A stretch of 64,000 bases of DNA from Rhodococcus sp. SMB37 (GCF_004345605.1 NZ_SLVY01000018.1:100816-164815); one strand, 5' to 3'; counted from the stretch's first letter, positions 1 to 8,481 are shown. A program made the numbers and translations. The notes: generated from the sequence alone by a model not told the origin.

Positions 1-2
1 AA

Positions 3-344
3 TCTGCGGTGGTCACCGCCCGGGAGGTACTCTCCGGCCGCGTGCCGCTCGGACATCTGCGTGGTCGAGCTGCGTTGTCACCGTCGGCGCAGGTCGCCGA
101 GCACATCCTCCGCGAAAGAACGGGCCTCGATGCAATCGATGCGATCGAGCAGGTATGTGAGACAACCACACCGGACGGCTCCGTGGCCGTCGACATGCGC
201 ATCGCCGGACGGGACTATCGGGTGCTGGTCCGGCAGGGCCCACCGGAGCCGGCCTTCCGACACGGGTGTGTCGCCGAGACGGCCGTGACCTGGCACCGCT
301 GGATCATCGACAGTGTCGACGAGCGGTCGATCGCTGACAGGTAG
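3..344 (+). CDS. Hypothetical protein, probably 5'-truncated by the window edge
   Basis: I do not recognise this protein. The frame is open to the left edge of the window, so the GTG at 9 may be an internal valine and the true start may lie upstream. The visible 111 residues are soluble, with no signal peptide or membrane segment. A run of arginine-rich and acidic helices is followed by a short region (IAGRDYRVLVRQG) that could be beta strands. The stop at 342-344 is 71 bp before the MFS gene on the same strand. Codon use looks like that of its neighbours. No function is offered. Confidence 0.5.
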   Translation, partial: SAVVTAREVLSGRVPLGHLRGRAALSPSAQVAEHILRERTGLDAIDAIEQVCETTTPDGSVAVDMRIAGRDYRVLVRQGPPEPAFRHGCVAETAVTWHRWIIDSVDERSIADR

Positions 345-415
345 CAGACCGAGGGCAGGCCGACGACTTCCTGCGAACCGGACCGGACGCACAGCCGATC
401 ACGCACCATTGTTCT

Positions 416-1981
416 GTGACCACACCCCACGAGGGCAGTCCCACCCGAGCACCGCTGGTCCTGGCATCGCTGATCCTCGTCGCAGCGGTGGCGAACCTCA
501 ATCTCGCCGTCGCGAACGTCGCACTGCCCGACATCGGGAAGGCGTTCGACGCGACTCAGACGAGTTTGAATCTCATCGCGGTCGGGTATTCGCTCGGTCT
601 GGCGGCGTCCGTGCTCTACCTCGGCGCCATCGGCGACCGCTACGGCCGCAAGACCATGCTGATGCTGGGCATGGCGCTCTCGGTCCCCGCGTCGCTCGTC
701 GCAGGGTTCGCACCGAACGAGGAGATCCTGTTCCTCGCACGGGTGGTCGGGGGGATCTCTGCCGGCCTGGCCTACCCGACGACGTTGGCGCTGATCACCG
801 CGTTGTGGTCCGGTGCCGCGCGCACCCGTGCAATCGCATTGTGGTCGGCGATCGGAGGCGGACTCACCGCTCTCGGGCCGCTGGTCGCCGGGTCGCTGTT
901 GGAGGGATTCTTCTGGGGGTCCGTCTTCCTCGTGACGATTCCGCTGGCGCTTCTGGCGCTCGGGCTGACGGTGGTGTTCGTGCCGAGTCATGTCAACGAG
1001 TCCACCGATCCTGTCGATCATCTCGGCGGGATCGTGTCGGTGGTGCTGGTCGGGTCGCTCGTCGTCGGAATCAACTTCGCGCCGGTCGACGGCATGACGA
1101 CGGTCGCGGTATCCGCGTTGGTGCTCGCCGCCGCGGCGTGTGTCCTGTTCGTGCTTCGGCAACGACGTGCGCGGAACCCGCTGTTCGATCTGCAGGTCGC
1201 GCGTCGCCGGATCTTCTGGGTCGCGGCAGTTGCGGGCATCATCGTGTTCGGCACGCTGATGGGGACGATGTACATCAGTCAGCAGTATCTGCAGAACGTG
1301 CTCGGTTACTCGACCCTGGCGGCAGGCTCGGCGGCACTGCCTGCCGCGGTGGTGATGGTGCTGGTTGCGCCGCAGTCGGCGAAACTCGTCGAGTCGCACG
1401 GAGCACGGTTCACATTGTTGTCGGGATACGTCGCGATCGTGTTGGGGCTGGTGGTGGCGTTGACGATGTGGGACGAGGACGCCCACTACTGGGTGATCGC
1501 GCTCGGTTTCATGTTCCTCGGCGCCGGCGTCGGCCTGGCGGGGACTCCGGCATCGCATTCGCTGACGGGTTCGGTTCCGGTGTCGCGGGCCGGAATGGCG
1601 TCGGGTACCGCGGATCTGCAACGCGACCTGGGCGGCGCGATCGTGCAGTCGATTCTCGGCGCACTGCTCACCGCCGGGTACACGGCATCGTTGGCGGCCT
1701 CGGTCGCCGCGAGTCCGCAGGCGGCCTCCGTCAGCGAACAGACGCAGGCGGCTCTCGAGAAGTCGTTCGCCGGCGCAGCGAACATCGCGCAGCAGTATCC
1801 GCAGTACGCGCAGCAGATCATCGCGGCGGCACGCGCGGCGTTCCTCGACGGCGATTCGCGCGCCTACGCTGCGGCGATCGGGATCGTCGTGATAGGTGCG
1901 GCGCTGGTGTTCTTCGTTTTCCCGAAGCGGGAGGCCGAGCGCGAGTTGCTGGCCCGCTATGCCGCCGAGGACTCGAAGTAG
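416..1981 (+). CDS. DHA2-family MFS transporter (14-TM drug/proton antiporter type)
   Basis: This is a 521-residue hydrophobic protein of the major facilitator superfamily. It begins at GTG 416 just after a short linker from the previous gene. Residues about 73-79 (GDRYGRK) are the cytoplasmic loop 2-3 motif A of MFS proteins. The length and the hydrophobic spans fit the 14-helix DHA2 (EmrB/QacA) group, which exports drugs or other amphipathic compounds using the proton gradient. The C-terminal third has a polar, alanine- and glutamine-rich extracytoplasmic stretch before the last helix, as is common in this family. No dedicated regulator is adjacent, so the substrate cannot be inferred. The family call is firm; the substrate is unknown. 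Confidence 0.9.
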   Translation: MTTPHEGSPTRAPLVLASLILVAAVANLNLAVANVALPDIGKAFDATQTSLNLIAVGYSLGLAASVLYLGAIGDRYGRKTMLMLGMALSVPASLVAGFAPNEEILFLARVVGGISAGLAYPTTLALITALWSGAARTRAIALWSAIGGGLTALGPLVAGSLLEGFFWGSVFLVTIPLALLALGLTVVFVPSHVNESTDPVDHLGGIVSVVLVGSLVVGINFAPVDGMTTVAVSALVLAAAACVLFVLRQRRARNPLFDLQVARRRIFWVAAVAGIIVFGTLMGTMYISQQYLQNVLGYSTLAAGSAALPAAVVMVLVAPQSAKLVESHGARFTLLSGYVAIVLGLVVALTMWDEDAHYWVIALGFMFLGAGVGLAGTPASHSLTGSVPVSRAGMASGTADLQRDLGGAIVQSILGALLTAGYTASLAASVAASPQAASVSEQTQAALEKSFAGAANIAQQYPQYAQQIIAAARAAFLDGDSRAYAAAIGIVVIGAALVFFVFPKREAERELLARYAAEDSK

Positions 1982-2124
1982 GGTGCGCGTCGCGTGGTGA
2001 CGAAAGTGGCATGTGTGAATCCGCTGTCGGATGGGTACTCGGCATCAGTGCTGTTGAGGTCCGGCCCGGGGTTGCCCGGTGCCGGACGTCGACTGCCTCC
2101 ACATACGAGAAAGGATCTGTAACC

Positions 2125-2397
2125 ATGCTCGGACTGGGAATCCTCGGCTGGATCATCATCGGCGGTCTGGCCGGTTGGATCGGCAGCAAGATCATGGGGA
2201 CCGACGCGCAGCAAGGCATTCTTCTCAACATTGTCGTGGGCATCGTCGGAGGGTTGCTCGGAGGATTCTTGTTGAGGCTGTTCGGAGTCGATGTCGAGGG
2301 TGGCGGGCTGATCTTCAGCTTCCTGACGTGCCTGCTCGGAGCAGTGATCTTGCTGTTCGTCGTCAAGGCTGTCACCGGGCGTGGTGCCCGTCGTTGA
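2125..2397 (+). CDS. GlsB/YeaQ/YmgE-family stress-response membrane protein
   Basis: A 90-residue protein with three predicted membrane helices and the glycine-rich pattern of the transglycosylase-associated (GlsB/YeaQ/YmgE) family: GWIIIGGLAGWIGSKIMG near the start, then a second Gly-rich helix (VVGIVGGLLGGFLL). The start ATG at 2125 is preceded by a purine-rich GAGAAAGGA ribosome site, which rules out the longer open frame upstream. Family members are often stress-induced, but their biochemical role is not established. It is transcribed alone and is followed by a strong hairpin terminator at 2444-2480. Confidence 0.9.
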   Translation: MLGLGILGWIIIGGLAGWIGSKIMGTDAQQGILLNIVVGIVGGLLGGFLLRLFGVDVEGGGLIFSFLTCLLGAVILLFVVKAVTGRGARR

Positions 2398-2443
2398 CAG
2401 TGAATGCACACTGATCTGCCGCTGATGCGGTGCTCGCGATAGC

Positions 2444-2480
2444 AATTGCCGCGGCCGACTCGAAGTCGGCCGCGGCAATT
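2444..2480. terminator. Perfect 17-bp hairpin, probable terminator
   Basis: The arms AATTGCCGCGGCCGACT (2444-2460) and AGTCGGCCGCGGCAATT (2464-2480) are exact reverse complements around a 3-nt CGA loop. It stands between the GlsB-type gene (ends 2397) and the DinB gene (starts 2528). No long U tract follows, which is usual for actinobacterial terminators. Confidence 0.75.
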
Positions 2481-2527
2481 CTCGTTCGTGCCCAGCACAG
2501 GGATGCGCCCGGGCTATCCTCGCGTGC

Positions 2528-3010
2528 ATGGCAGGAACCGACGTCGACGAGATATACCAGGCCGTGGTGGCGATCGCGGACGAGTCGCTGGCTCACATGC
2601 AGAAGATCCTGTCACAGATGAGCTGTCAGCAAGCGAACACCGTTCCTGCGTTACCCGGTGCCAACAGTGCGTATGCCATCGTCACCCACTGTGTCGGTAT
2701 GACCGACTATTGGGGCGGATCAGTGATCGCCGGCCTGCGCATCCCACGCGACCGAGACTCAGAGTTCGAGGCGCACGGCGACCCGCGAGACCTGTGTGAC
2801 GAGGTCGAACGGCTGCGTCGACGATTCCCCGGCTGGGTGAGAGTCGCATTGACCGAAGGTATCCGCGATCGCACCGCCGTAGGAACTACGCGAAGCAACG
2901 CACAGACTGCCAGTCCGACGTGGGTTCTATTGCATATCGTGCGTGAGCTGTCCCAGCACCTCGGGCAACTCGAGATCACGCGCGATCTGTTGGTCGCGAA
3001 CGGTCATTGA
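2528..3010 (+). CDS. DinB/DUF664-like four-helix protein
   Basis: The 160-residue product resembles the DinB superfamily of metal-binding four-helix-bundle proteins, which in actinobacteria include mycothiol-dependent enzymes. Histidines expected for metal binding are seen at about H54 (THCVGMTDYWGG) and near the C terminus at about H136 and H144 (HIVRELSQHLGQLEITRD), the latter matching the conserved final helix. Length fits the family. It is monocistronic, between a terminator hairpin and a convergent HxlR regulator. The reaction and the thiol cofactor, if any, cannot be read from the sequence. Confidence 0.75.
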   Translation: MAGTDVDEIYQAVVAIADESLAHMQKILSQMSCQQANTVPALPGANSAYAIVTHCVGMTDYWGGSVIAGLRIPRDRDSEFEAHGDPRDLCDEVERLRRRFPGWVRVALTEGIRDRTAVGTTRSNAQTASPTWVLLHIVRELSQHLGQLEITRDLLVANGH

Positions 3011-3020
3011 CGATCGGTAG

Positions 3021-3461
3021 TCACTCGCTGTTGGCGTCGTATGCTTCGCGATGGGCGTGCACTTCGTCCATGTTCGCTTCGGCCCAATCCTTGATACCAC
3101 GGATCACCTGGTGCAGCGACAAGCCGAGGTCGGTCAGCTCGTAACTGACGGTGACCGGCACGGTAGGCGTCACAGTGCGGGTGATCATGCCGTCGCGTTC
3201 GAGGGATCGTAACGTCTGGGTGAGCATCTTCTGGCTGACTCCGGCCAGCCTGCGCGACAATTCGGAGTACCGCATCGCGCGCGGATCACCAGCACATTTG
3301 CCGGGCCCGTGCGGGCCGTCGCTGCCGAGCGCAGCCATGATCAGCGCGACCCACTTGTTGGAGATCCGGTCGAGCAATTGGCGGCTGGGGCATTGCGCGA
3401 GGAATGCGTCGTACTCCTGGTGCTCCCGTGCTCGCTTCTGTGCGGCGGTCATCGTCGGCAT
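3021..3461 (-). CDS. HxlR-family winged-helix transcriptional regulator
   Basis: A 146-residue protein with the HxlR signature: an N-terminal cysteine followed by a buried helix (CPSRQLLDRISNKWVALIMAAL), then a winged helix-turn-helix (MRYSELSRRLAGVSQKMLTQTLRSLERDGMITR) and the wing (VPVTVSYELTDLG). The family binds DNA as dimers and often senses electrophiles or redox stress through the cysteine. An insert (SDGPHGPGKCAGDP) lies between the first helix and the wHTH. It is transcribed divergently from the MDR oxidoreductase at 3580, and the shared 118-bp gap contains near-perfect palindromes, so it probably represses both itself and that oxidoreductase. Confidence 0.92.
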   Translation of the reverse strand: MPTMTAAQKRAREHQEYDAFLAQCPSRQLLDRISNKWVALIMAALGSDGPHGPGKCAGDPRAMRYSELSRRLAGVSQKMLTQTLRSLERDGMITRTVTPTVPVTVSYELTDLGLSLHQVIRGIKDWAEANMDEVHAHREAYDANSE

Positions 3462-3493
3462 CGAACGCTCTTTTCTTCCGAGGAGAGTTACGC

Positions 3494-3512
3494 ACTTCGA
3501 AGTACGTACTTC
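3494..3512. promoter_or_regulatory. Overlapping palindromes, predicted HxlR operator
   Basis: The divergent gap holds ACTTCGAAGT (3494-3503) overlapping GAAGTACGTACTTC (3499-3512), both exact palindromes. An AGAGTTAC direct repeat flanks them. The position between the regulator and the oxidoreductase is that expected for an autoregulatory operator. Binding by this HxlR protein is inferred. Confidence 0.6.
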
Positions 3513-3579
3513 CCGTTGGAGAGTTACCCCTCAATAGTGAAGTGGTATCCCATTCAGCACAAGACTTCAGGAGCAGACG

Positions 3580-4497
3580 ATGCACACCTCTACTTTTCGC
3601 GCAGCCGTTGTCCGGGCCCCGAACGGCCCCGACTCGATCGAGATCGTCGACGTTGCCGCCGTCGATCCCGGGCCCGGCCAGGTCCTGGTTCGGGTGGCCG
3701 GAGCGACGGTCAATCCCGTGGACCTCGCGGTCGCGAGCGGCTTCTTCCATACGGCAGGCATGATCGATCAGCCCGAACGCACCGGCCTGGGCATGGATTT
3801 CGCCGGAACCGTCCTCGCGGCCGGACCGGGAGTGGACCTGGCCGTCGGCGACCGTGTCGCGGGAGCGGTCATCGGATTCGACCGCGACTTCGGTACCTAC
3901 GCCGAGCAACTCGTCGTGTCGGCAGCCGACCTTGCCGTGGTGCCCGACGATCTGGATCTGGTCGAGGCAGCAACGGTGCCGATCAACGCACTGGCAGCAG
4001 CCCAGATCGTCGACCTGCTCGGAAACGCACCTGCCGGCGCCGACCGATTGCTGGTTACGGGGGCGGCCGGGGCGGTCGGCGCGTACCTCCTGTCGCTCGC
4101 ACGTGACCGCGGCTGGCAGGTGACCGGTCTGGCCAGAGCCGAGGACGAGCAGTTCGTGCGCGGCCTCGGCGCCGACTTCATCACGCACGCCGAGCCGGGT
4201 TGGGACGCCCTCGCCGACGCTGCAGCCCTACAGGAGCGGGCGATGCCCCTGATCCGCGACGGTGGGGCGTTCGTCGGTGTCCGGCCGAACGCCGAACCGC
4301 CCACGGAGCGCGGCATCACCACGACCGCGGTGGACACGACACCGGACGGACCTCGACTCGCCGAATTGCTCGCCCGCACCGTTTCGGGTGAACTACCGGC
4401 CCGCGTACACGCGGTGGTGCCGTTGGAGCAGACCGCCGACGCGCACCGGACCGTGGCGAAGGGTGGCGTGCGCGGTCGATACGTGATCCGGCCCTGA
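3580..4497 (+). CDS. NAD(P)-dependent MDR alcohol dehydrogenase / quinone oxidoreductase
   Basis: A 305-residue member of the zinc-independent medium-chain dehydrogenase/reductase family. The N-terminal GroES-like domain (about residues 15-120) is followed by a Rossmann domain with the dinucleotide motif VTGAAGAVGAYLLSLA at about 153-168. The conserved GMDFAGTV segment is present and no structural-zinc cysteine cluster is seen. Such enzymes reduce quinones or alpha,beta-unsaturated carbonyls with NADPH. It is divergent from the HxlR regulator, a common pairing for electrophile-induced reductases, so induction by reactive carbonyls or quinones is a reasonable inference. The substrate is not determinable. 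Confidence 0.88.
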   Translation: MHTSTFRAAVVRAPNGPDSIEIVDVAAVDPGPGQVLVRVAGATVNPVDLAVASGFFHTAGMIDQPERTGLGMDFAGTVLAAGPGVDLAVGDRVAGAVIGFDRDFGTYAEQLVVSAADLAVVPDDLDLVEAATVPINALAAAQIVDLLGNAPAGADRLLVTGAAGAVGAYLLSLARDRGWQVTGLARAEDEQFVRGLGADFITHAEPGWDALADAAALQERAMPLIRDGGAFVGVRPNAEPPTERGITTTAVDTTPDGPRLAELLARTVSGELPARVHAVVPLEQTADAHRTVAKGGVRGRYVIRP

Positions 4498-4511
4498 ATT
4501 CTTGGCAGTGC

Positions 4512-4538
4512 TGTCACATTTCCGATGTCGCCGGTGTC
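4512..4538 (+). promoter_or_regulatory. ECF41-type promoter (TGTCACA-N16-TGTC)
   Basis: TGTCACA at 4512-4518 followed 16 nt later by TGTC at 4535-4538 matches the published ECF41 promoter pattern TGTCACA-N16-CGTC with one mismatch. It lies 33 bp upstream of the carboxymuconolactone decarboxylase start, which is the usual target of ECF41 sigma factors, and the sigma gene itself is the next gene. This indicates an autoregulated two-gene operon. Confidence 0.7.
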
Positions 4539-4570
4539 TTCATGTCGAAGCCACTTTGATCGGAGGAACC

Positions 4571-5143
4571 ATGACCACCAGGATCCCGGCGGCAGAGATG
4601 ACCGGACTCTACGGCGGACTCGTCGAACGCATGGCACGACGCATGGTCGGCAACGTGCCCGACGGTGTAGCCGTGCTGTGGCACAACAAGAAGGTGATGA
4701 ACTTCAGCCTCGGTGTCGGTCGCAAGGTGAAGAAATGGGACCGCTGCGACGAGAACCTGAAGGCCTTCGCCAACATGGCGGTGGCAGCGTTCGTCGGATG
4801 CGAATTCTGCCTCGATTACGGATATTTCGAGGCGCACAACAAGGGTCTCGATGTGAGGAAGGCGCGTGAGGTCCCGCGGTGGCGCGAGTCCGACGCGTTC
4901 ACATCGCTCGAACGCGACGTGATGGAGTACGCCGAGGCGATGAGCTCCACTCCGCCGACGGTCACCGACGAGTTGTCGGCCCGGCTGCTCGACGCACTGG
5001 GACCGGCGGCGCTGGTCGAGTTGACGGCACACATCGCGTTCTCGAACTTCGCGACCCGTTCCAACATCGCACTAGGAGTGAGATCGGAGGAGTATGCGGC
5101 GAGCTGCGATCTGGCCCCGCTCGCCGTAGCGTCGAAGTCATGA
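4571..5143 (+). CDS. Carboxymuconolactone decarboxylase / AhpD-like protein (ECF41 partner)
   Basis: The 190-residue product is an all-helical AhpD-like protein. The redox-active CxxC is C77-E-F-C80, followed by the family pattern LDYGYFEAHNKGL. The ATG at 4571 follows a good GGAGGA site; upstream in-frame codons lack one. The gene overlaps the sigma factor gene by ATGA, so the two are translationally coupled. Carboxymuconolactone decarboxylases, oxidoreductases and epimerases are the standard genomic partners of ECF41 sigma factors, and this gene carries the ECF41-type promoter. The substrate of these partners is unknown; a peroxidase or thiol-redox role is the family expectation. Confidence 0.9.
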   Translation: MTTRIPAAEMTGLYGGLVERMARRMVGNVPDGVAVLWHNKKVMNFSLGVGRKVKKWDRCDENLKAFANMAVAAFVGCEFCLDYGYFEAHNKGLDVRKAREVPRWRESDAFTSLERDVMEYAEAMSSTPPTVTDELSARLLDALGPAALVELTAHIAFSNFATRSNIALGVRSEEYAASCDLAPLAVASKS

Positions 5144-6003
5144 CCGACGATCCGTTCGTCACCCATCGCAGCCTGCTCTTCACGGTCGCGTACGAGATGC
5201 TCGGCTCCGCTGCCGACGCCGAGGACGTGGTCCAGGAAACATGGCTGCGGTGGAACGCGGCAGACCGCACCGAGGTGCGGGACACCCGGCCCTATCTGGT
5301 TCGGATCGTGACGCGGTTGTCGCTCAACCAGTTGCGGGCGTCGGCCCGGAGGCGCGAAGAGTACGTCGGGGAATGGTTACCGGAGCCCTTGCTCACGACT
5401 CCCGATGTCGCCGACGACGTCGAACTCGCCGAGAGCGTCTCGATCGCGATGCTCACCGTGCTGGAGACACTCGCCCCTGCGGAACGTGCCGTGTTCGTGT
5501 TGCGGGAGGTGTTCGAAACGCCGTACGAGGAGATCGCCGCGGCGGTGGAGAAGACTCCGGAATCGGTCCGGCAGATCGCTCACCGTGCCCGCAGACATGT
5601 CGCCGCGCGACGACCACGGATGGACGTCGATCCCGTCGAGCAATCCGCGGTGGTCGACAAGTTCCTGGCAGCGGTCACCACCGGTGACCTGCAGACCTTG
5701 CTGGACGTCCTCGCCCCCGATGTAGTGGCCGTCGCCGACGGCGGTGGGCTGGCGCCTGCGTCGAGGAAGCCGATCGTCGGAGCCGACCGGTTGGCGTCGC
5801 TGCTGGTCCGGTACGTGAACGTTCGAGGATTTGCGGTGACGACGGCCAGGATCAACGGGATGCCGGGTGCACGACTCTCCGCGGACGGCGGCACCGTGGC
5901 GGTGAGCATCGTGGTGGAGGGCGGCAGGATCACGCACCTCTACGGGATCGCCAACCCCCACAAGCTGGGGCGGATGGACGAGGCTGTCGACCTGCAGCGC
6001 TGA
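5140..6003 (+). CDS. sigJ: ECF41-family RNA polymerase sigma factor with C-terminal SnoaL-like domain (SigJ type)
   Basis: A 287-residue sigma factor. Region 2 is at about residues 8-75 and region 4 at about 105-165 (HTH EEIAAAVEKTPESVRQIAHRAR). A SnoaL/NTF2-like extension then runs to the C terminus. The linker motif WLPEP (79-83), the DGGG segment in the extension and NPHKL near residue 272 correspond to the WLPEP, DGGGR and NPDKL motifs that define the ECF41 family. In this family the extension replaces an anti-sigma factor and tunes core binding. ATG 5140 overlaps the stop of the decarboxylase gene, the expected regulatory partner. The stimulus is unknown. Confidence 0.92.
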   Translation: MTDDPFVTHRSLLFTVAYEMLGSAADAEDVVQETWLRWNAADRTEVRDTRPYLVRIVTRLSLNQLRASARRREEYVGEWLPEPLLTTPDVADDVELAESVSIAMLTVLETLAPAERAVFVLREVFETPYEEIAAAVEKTPESVRQIAHRARRHVAARRPRMDVDPVEQSAVVDKFLAAVTTGDLQTLLDVLAPDVVAVADGGGLAPASRKPIVGADRLASLLVRYVNVRGFAVTTARINGMPGARLSADGGTVAVSIVVEGGRITHLYGIANPHKLGRMDEAVDLQR

Positions 6004-6049
6004 AGCCCCGCGGGAACGGTCGGCGCGAGACGGAGATAGACTGCGCGGT

Positions 6050-6385
6050 ATGTTCTTCGGCACCCGCAACGGCGTCGAGGTCCTCCTGTTCGTCCTGTCG
6101 TGGGCCGCTGCAGTCTTCTTCACCATCGACCTCGCCTCGGCCGGCAACACGTCGGCGCTGTTGACGGGGCTTCTCGTCGCGGTCGCCGCGGTAGCAGTGC
6201 TGGTACTTGCCTGGCGCGCGGACGACCTGCTGTTCGGCCTCGGTCGCACCACACGCGGTCCGACCGACGAAGAGAATCGCCGGCACGGCGAACTTCGACG
6301 TCATTCACACCCGGACACCGCCGGCAAACCACGACCTCGAGCGCCCGGTCCCCACGCGGGGACCGGATCGACTGCTGCGCTCTGA
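6050..6385 (+). CDS. Small two-helix membrane protein of unknown function
   Basis: A 111-residue protein with two hydrophobic helices in the first 60 residues (VEVLLFVLSWAAAVFFTIDL and ALLTGLLVAVAAVAVLVLAW). A basic, proline-rich cytoplasmic-type tail without recognisable motifs follows. I do not recognise the family. It lies between the ECF41 operon and the ABC transporter pair on the same strand. Its tail is rich in His, Arg and Pro and looks disordered. It could be a short accessory membrane protein; no function is claimed. Confidence 0.55.
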   Translation: MFFGTRNGVEVLLFVLSWAAAVFFTIDLASAGNTSALLTGLLVAVAAVAVLVLAWRADDLLFGLGRTTRGPTDEENRRHGELRRHSHPDTAGKPRPRAPGPHAGTGSTAAL

Positions 6386-6445
6386 CCGATCGGTCCCCGC
6401 TTCCTCGCACTCATCGTTGGTTTACGAGGAATTCGGGAGATCCCC

Positions 6446-7087
6446 ATGCCGTCACACAACCATGTCGTGTCCGTGCGCGACGCCGAACGCCACTTCGGTG
6501 GTCTACGCGTCTTCACCGAACTGAGTTTCGACGTCGCAGCGGGGCAATGCTGCGCGATTGTCGGCGCCAACGGCGCGGGCAAATCCACACTGCTGCGATG
6601 CGTGGTCGGTGCCGAGCGGCTCGACCACGGCAGCATCACCGTCGACGGCGACCCTGTCGACGAGTCCTCTCCGGGTTTTCGGGCTGCGGTAGCCGCGGTC
6701 GTCGGCGATGTCGCGGTGTTTGCGCATCTCACTGCGCACGAGCATCTGCAACTTGTCGCCACCGCCCACGGCGTACCGGATCCGTACGGGCAGGCGTCGC
6801 GGGCGCTGGAGGATGTCGGTCTCCTCGATGCGGCCGACCAACTGCCTGTCACGATGTCGAGTGGTCAACGACGTCGACTCGGCCTGGCATCGGCATTCGT
6901 TCGGCCTCGTCGACTATTGGCGCTCGACGAGCCCGAACAGCACCTCGACGTCGGCGGACGGACCTGGCTGGCCGATGCGATTCGCAACGAGAAACGCGTG
7001 GGTACCACGGTGCTGCTGGTGTCCCACGACGCTGCGCTCGTGGATTCCGTTGCAGACCTGACGGTGGACGCAGACTCATGGCGCTGA
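6446..7087 (+). CDS. ABC transporter ATP-binding protein
   Basis: This 213-residue ATPase carries Walker A GANGAGKST (about 43-51), a shortened signature SSGQRRRLGLASAF, Walker B with catalytic Glu (LLALDEPEQHLD) and the H-loop (LLVSHDAALVDS). The signature reads SSGQ in place of LSGGQ. It is close to the minimum size for an ABC ATPase subunit. Its last 10 bp overlap the start of the next gene, a large membrane protein, so the two are co-translated and presumably form one transporter. The substrate is unknown. Confidence 0.9.
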   Translation: MPSHNHVVSVRDAERHFGGLRVFTELSFDVAAGQCCAIVGANGAGKSTLLRCVVGAERLDHGSITVDGDPVDESSPGFRAAVAAVVGDVAVFAHLTAHEHLQLVATAHGVPDPYGQASRALEDVGLLDAADQLPVTMSSGQRRRLGLASAFVRPRRLLALDEPEQHLDVGGRTWLADAIRNEKRVGTTVLLVSHDAALVDSVADLTVDADSWR

Positions 7088-8451
7088 CGGACATTCCGGG
7101 ACCTATCCCGTCGGTGCGCGTTGTGCAGGCCGTGCGGCGCGGGTTCGAGCGCACACACATCCCGCGAACCCACCGCGAAGGCCTGATCGTTGTGTCGGTT
7201 CTGGGGCTGTACGTGTGCGGGGGCCTCGTGTGGTGGCTGGCGACACGCCCCCCGACCGCCCTCGCCGAGTCGATCCTCTTTGCAGGAGAAGGCTGGAATC
7301 CGACGTGGGGCTGGGCGGTCTTCGCGATTCTCACGTCGCTGTCCACACTCGCGGCTCGTTCGCTCGGACCTGTCACCACCGTGGGCAACACAGCATGGTG
7401 GGTGTTGTCCACACCGGTCGATCGCGGCGGCCTACTGCGGGCTCGGCTGCTCGCAGCGCTGAGTATCGGCGCGCTGGTCGGTGCAGTTGAGGGGCGACTC
7501 GCTGCGTTCATCGGAGCGCTCGAAGGCTGGCTCCCGTTCACGGTATTCGGGATGGGTATCGGGATCGGTGTAGTTGCCTTCGCGGTACTCGCTCAATGCA
7601 GGGTGTTGCCGGTATGGACGCTTCGCGCCACGGCCGGGGTGTTCGCGGTTCTCGGGGGTGCGGCAGCGGCACTCGCCATTGCGGGGGTGACCGTACCGAT
7701 GACCACGACGTGGATTCCGGTTGTCGTTGTCGGAGTGCTGGTTGTATCGGCCGGCGCGGCGGCGGTGAGTTGTTGTGGCCGCATCGGTCTCGCCGACATG
7801 ACGGTGGGATCCGATATGACTGCCGCAGCGAGCACATCGATCACGGCACTGGATCTGTCGGTGCTGACCGGGGTCGCTGAGCAGAGGGCGTGGAGGAAGG
7901 TGGCTCGCCGTCCTTCGCGTGCACTACCGACGAGCCGCACGCGGGCGTTGATCTGTAGTGATGTGCTTCGACTTCGTCGCCGTCCGTCGTCGCTTCTCCA
8001 CGTTGCAGGCGCGGTGTTCGCGGGCTGGGTTCTGGCTGCGGTGCTGTCGCCGACCGCTGCGGCCATTGCTCATCTCGCACTTGTGTTCGCGGTGACAGTG
8101 GCTTTCAGCGGTGGACTGCGGGACCTGTCTGCCAACAGCGGGTTACGTGCGACGCTCGGTGCTCACGATCGGGTATTGCGTGTGCCCCTGATGGCTGTGC
8201 CGGCCATTGTTGCTGCTGCAACGACCGTTCTCACTGCGCCGCTGGTGGCAGCAGATCTCCTGGTCATGCCCCTCGTCCTGGTGGGGGCGTGCGCCGCTGC
8301 CTATCGGGTTCGTACGCATCCCTACACCGACTACGACGGTCTGATCCTCGACACTGCTGTGGGACAGATTCCCGTCGACCTGATCCGGCAACGGATGCGT
8401 GGACCCGACGTACTTGCCGTCACCGCACTACTTCTCCTGCTGGTGAGCTGA
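7078..8451 (+). CDS. Large membrane protein, DUF6297-like, partner of the ABC ATPase
   Basis: A 457-residue integral membrane protein with roughly 10-12 hydrophobic segments starting near residue 35 (LIVVSVLGLYVCGGLVWWLA). It lacks the classical ABC permease EAA loop. It fits the actinobacterial DUF6297-type membrane proteins that sit beside a single ABC ATPase, an assignment made from context and overall pattern. ATG 7078 is chosen because it overlaps the ATPase stop; the longer frame upstream runs antisense-like through the ATPase and is not real. A bidirectional terminator follows. Confidence 0.75.
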   Translation: MALTDIPGPIPSVRVVQAVRRGFERTHIPRTHREGLIVVSVLGLYVCGGLVWWLATRPPTALAESILFAGEGWNPTWGWAVFAILTSLSTLAARSLGPVTTVGNTAWWVLSTPVDRGGLLRARLLAALSIGALVGAVEGRLAAFIGALEGWLPFTVFGMGIGIGVVAFAVLAQCRVLPVWTLRATAGVFAVLGGAAAALAIAGVTVPMTTTWIPVVVVGVLVVSAGAAAVSCCGRIGLADMTVGSDMTAAASTSITALDLSVLTGVAEQRAWRKVARRPSRALPTSRTRALICSDVLRLRRRPSSLLHVAGAVFAGWVLAAVLSPTAAAIAHLALVFAVTVAFSGGLRDLSANSGLRATLGAHDRVLRVPLMAVPAIVAAATTVLTAPLVAADLLVMPLVLVGACAAAYRVRTHPYTDYDGLILDTAVGQIPVDLIRQRMRGPDVLAVTALLLLLVS

Positions 8452-8453
8452 AT

Positions 8454-8481
8454 GAGGCCGCCCGCGGGTGCGGGCGGCCTC
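8454..8481. terminator. Bidirectional hairpin terminator
   Basis: Arms GAGGCCGCCCGC (8454-8465) and GCGGGCGGCCTC (8470-8481) are exact complements with a 4-nt loop. It sits in the 44-bp gap between two convergent genes, serving both. Confidence 0.75.

Noticed and set aside
215..1621. Long minus-strand frame opposite the MFS transporter
   Set aside because: Its sequence is low-complexity Arg/His/Gln text typical of antisense reading, and the plus-strand protein is a clear MFS member.
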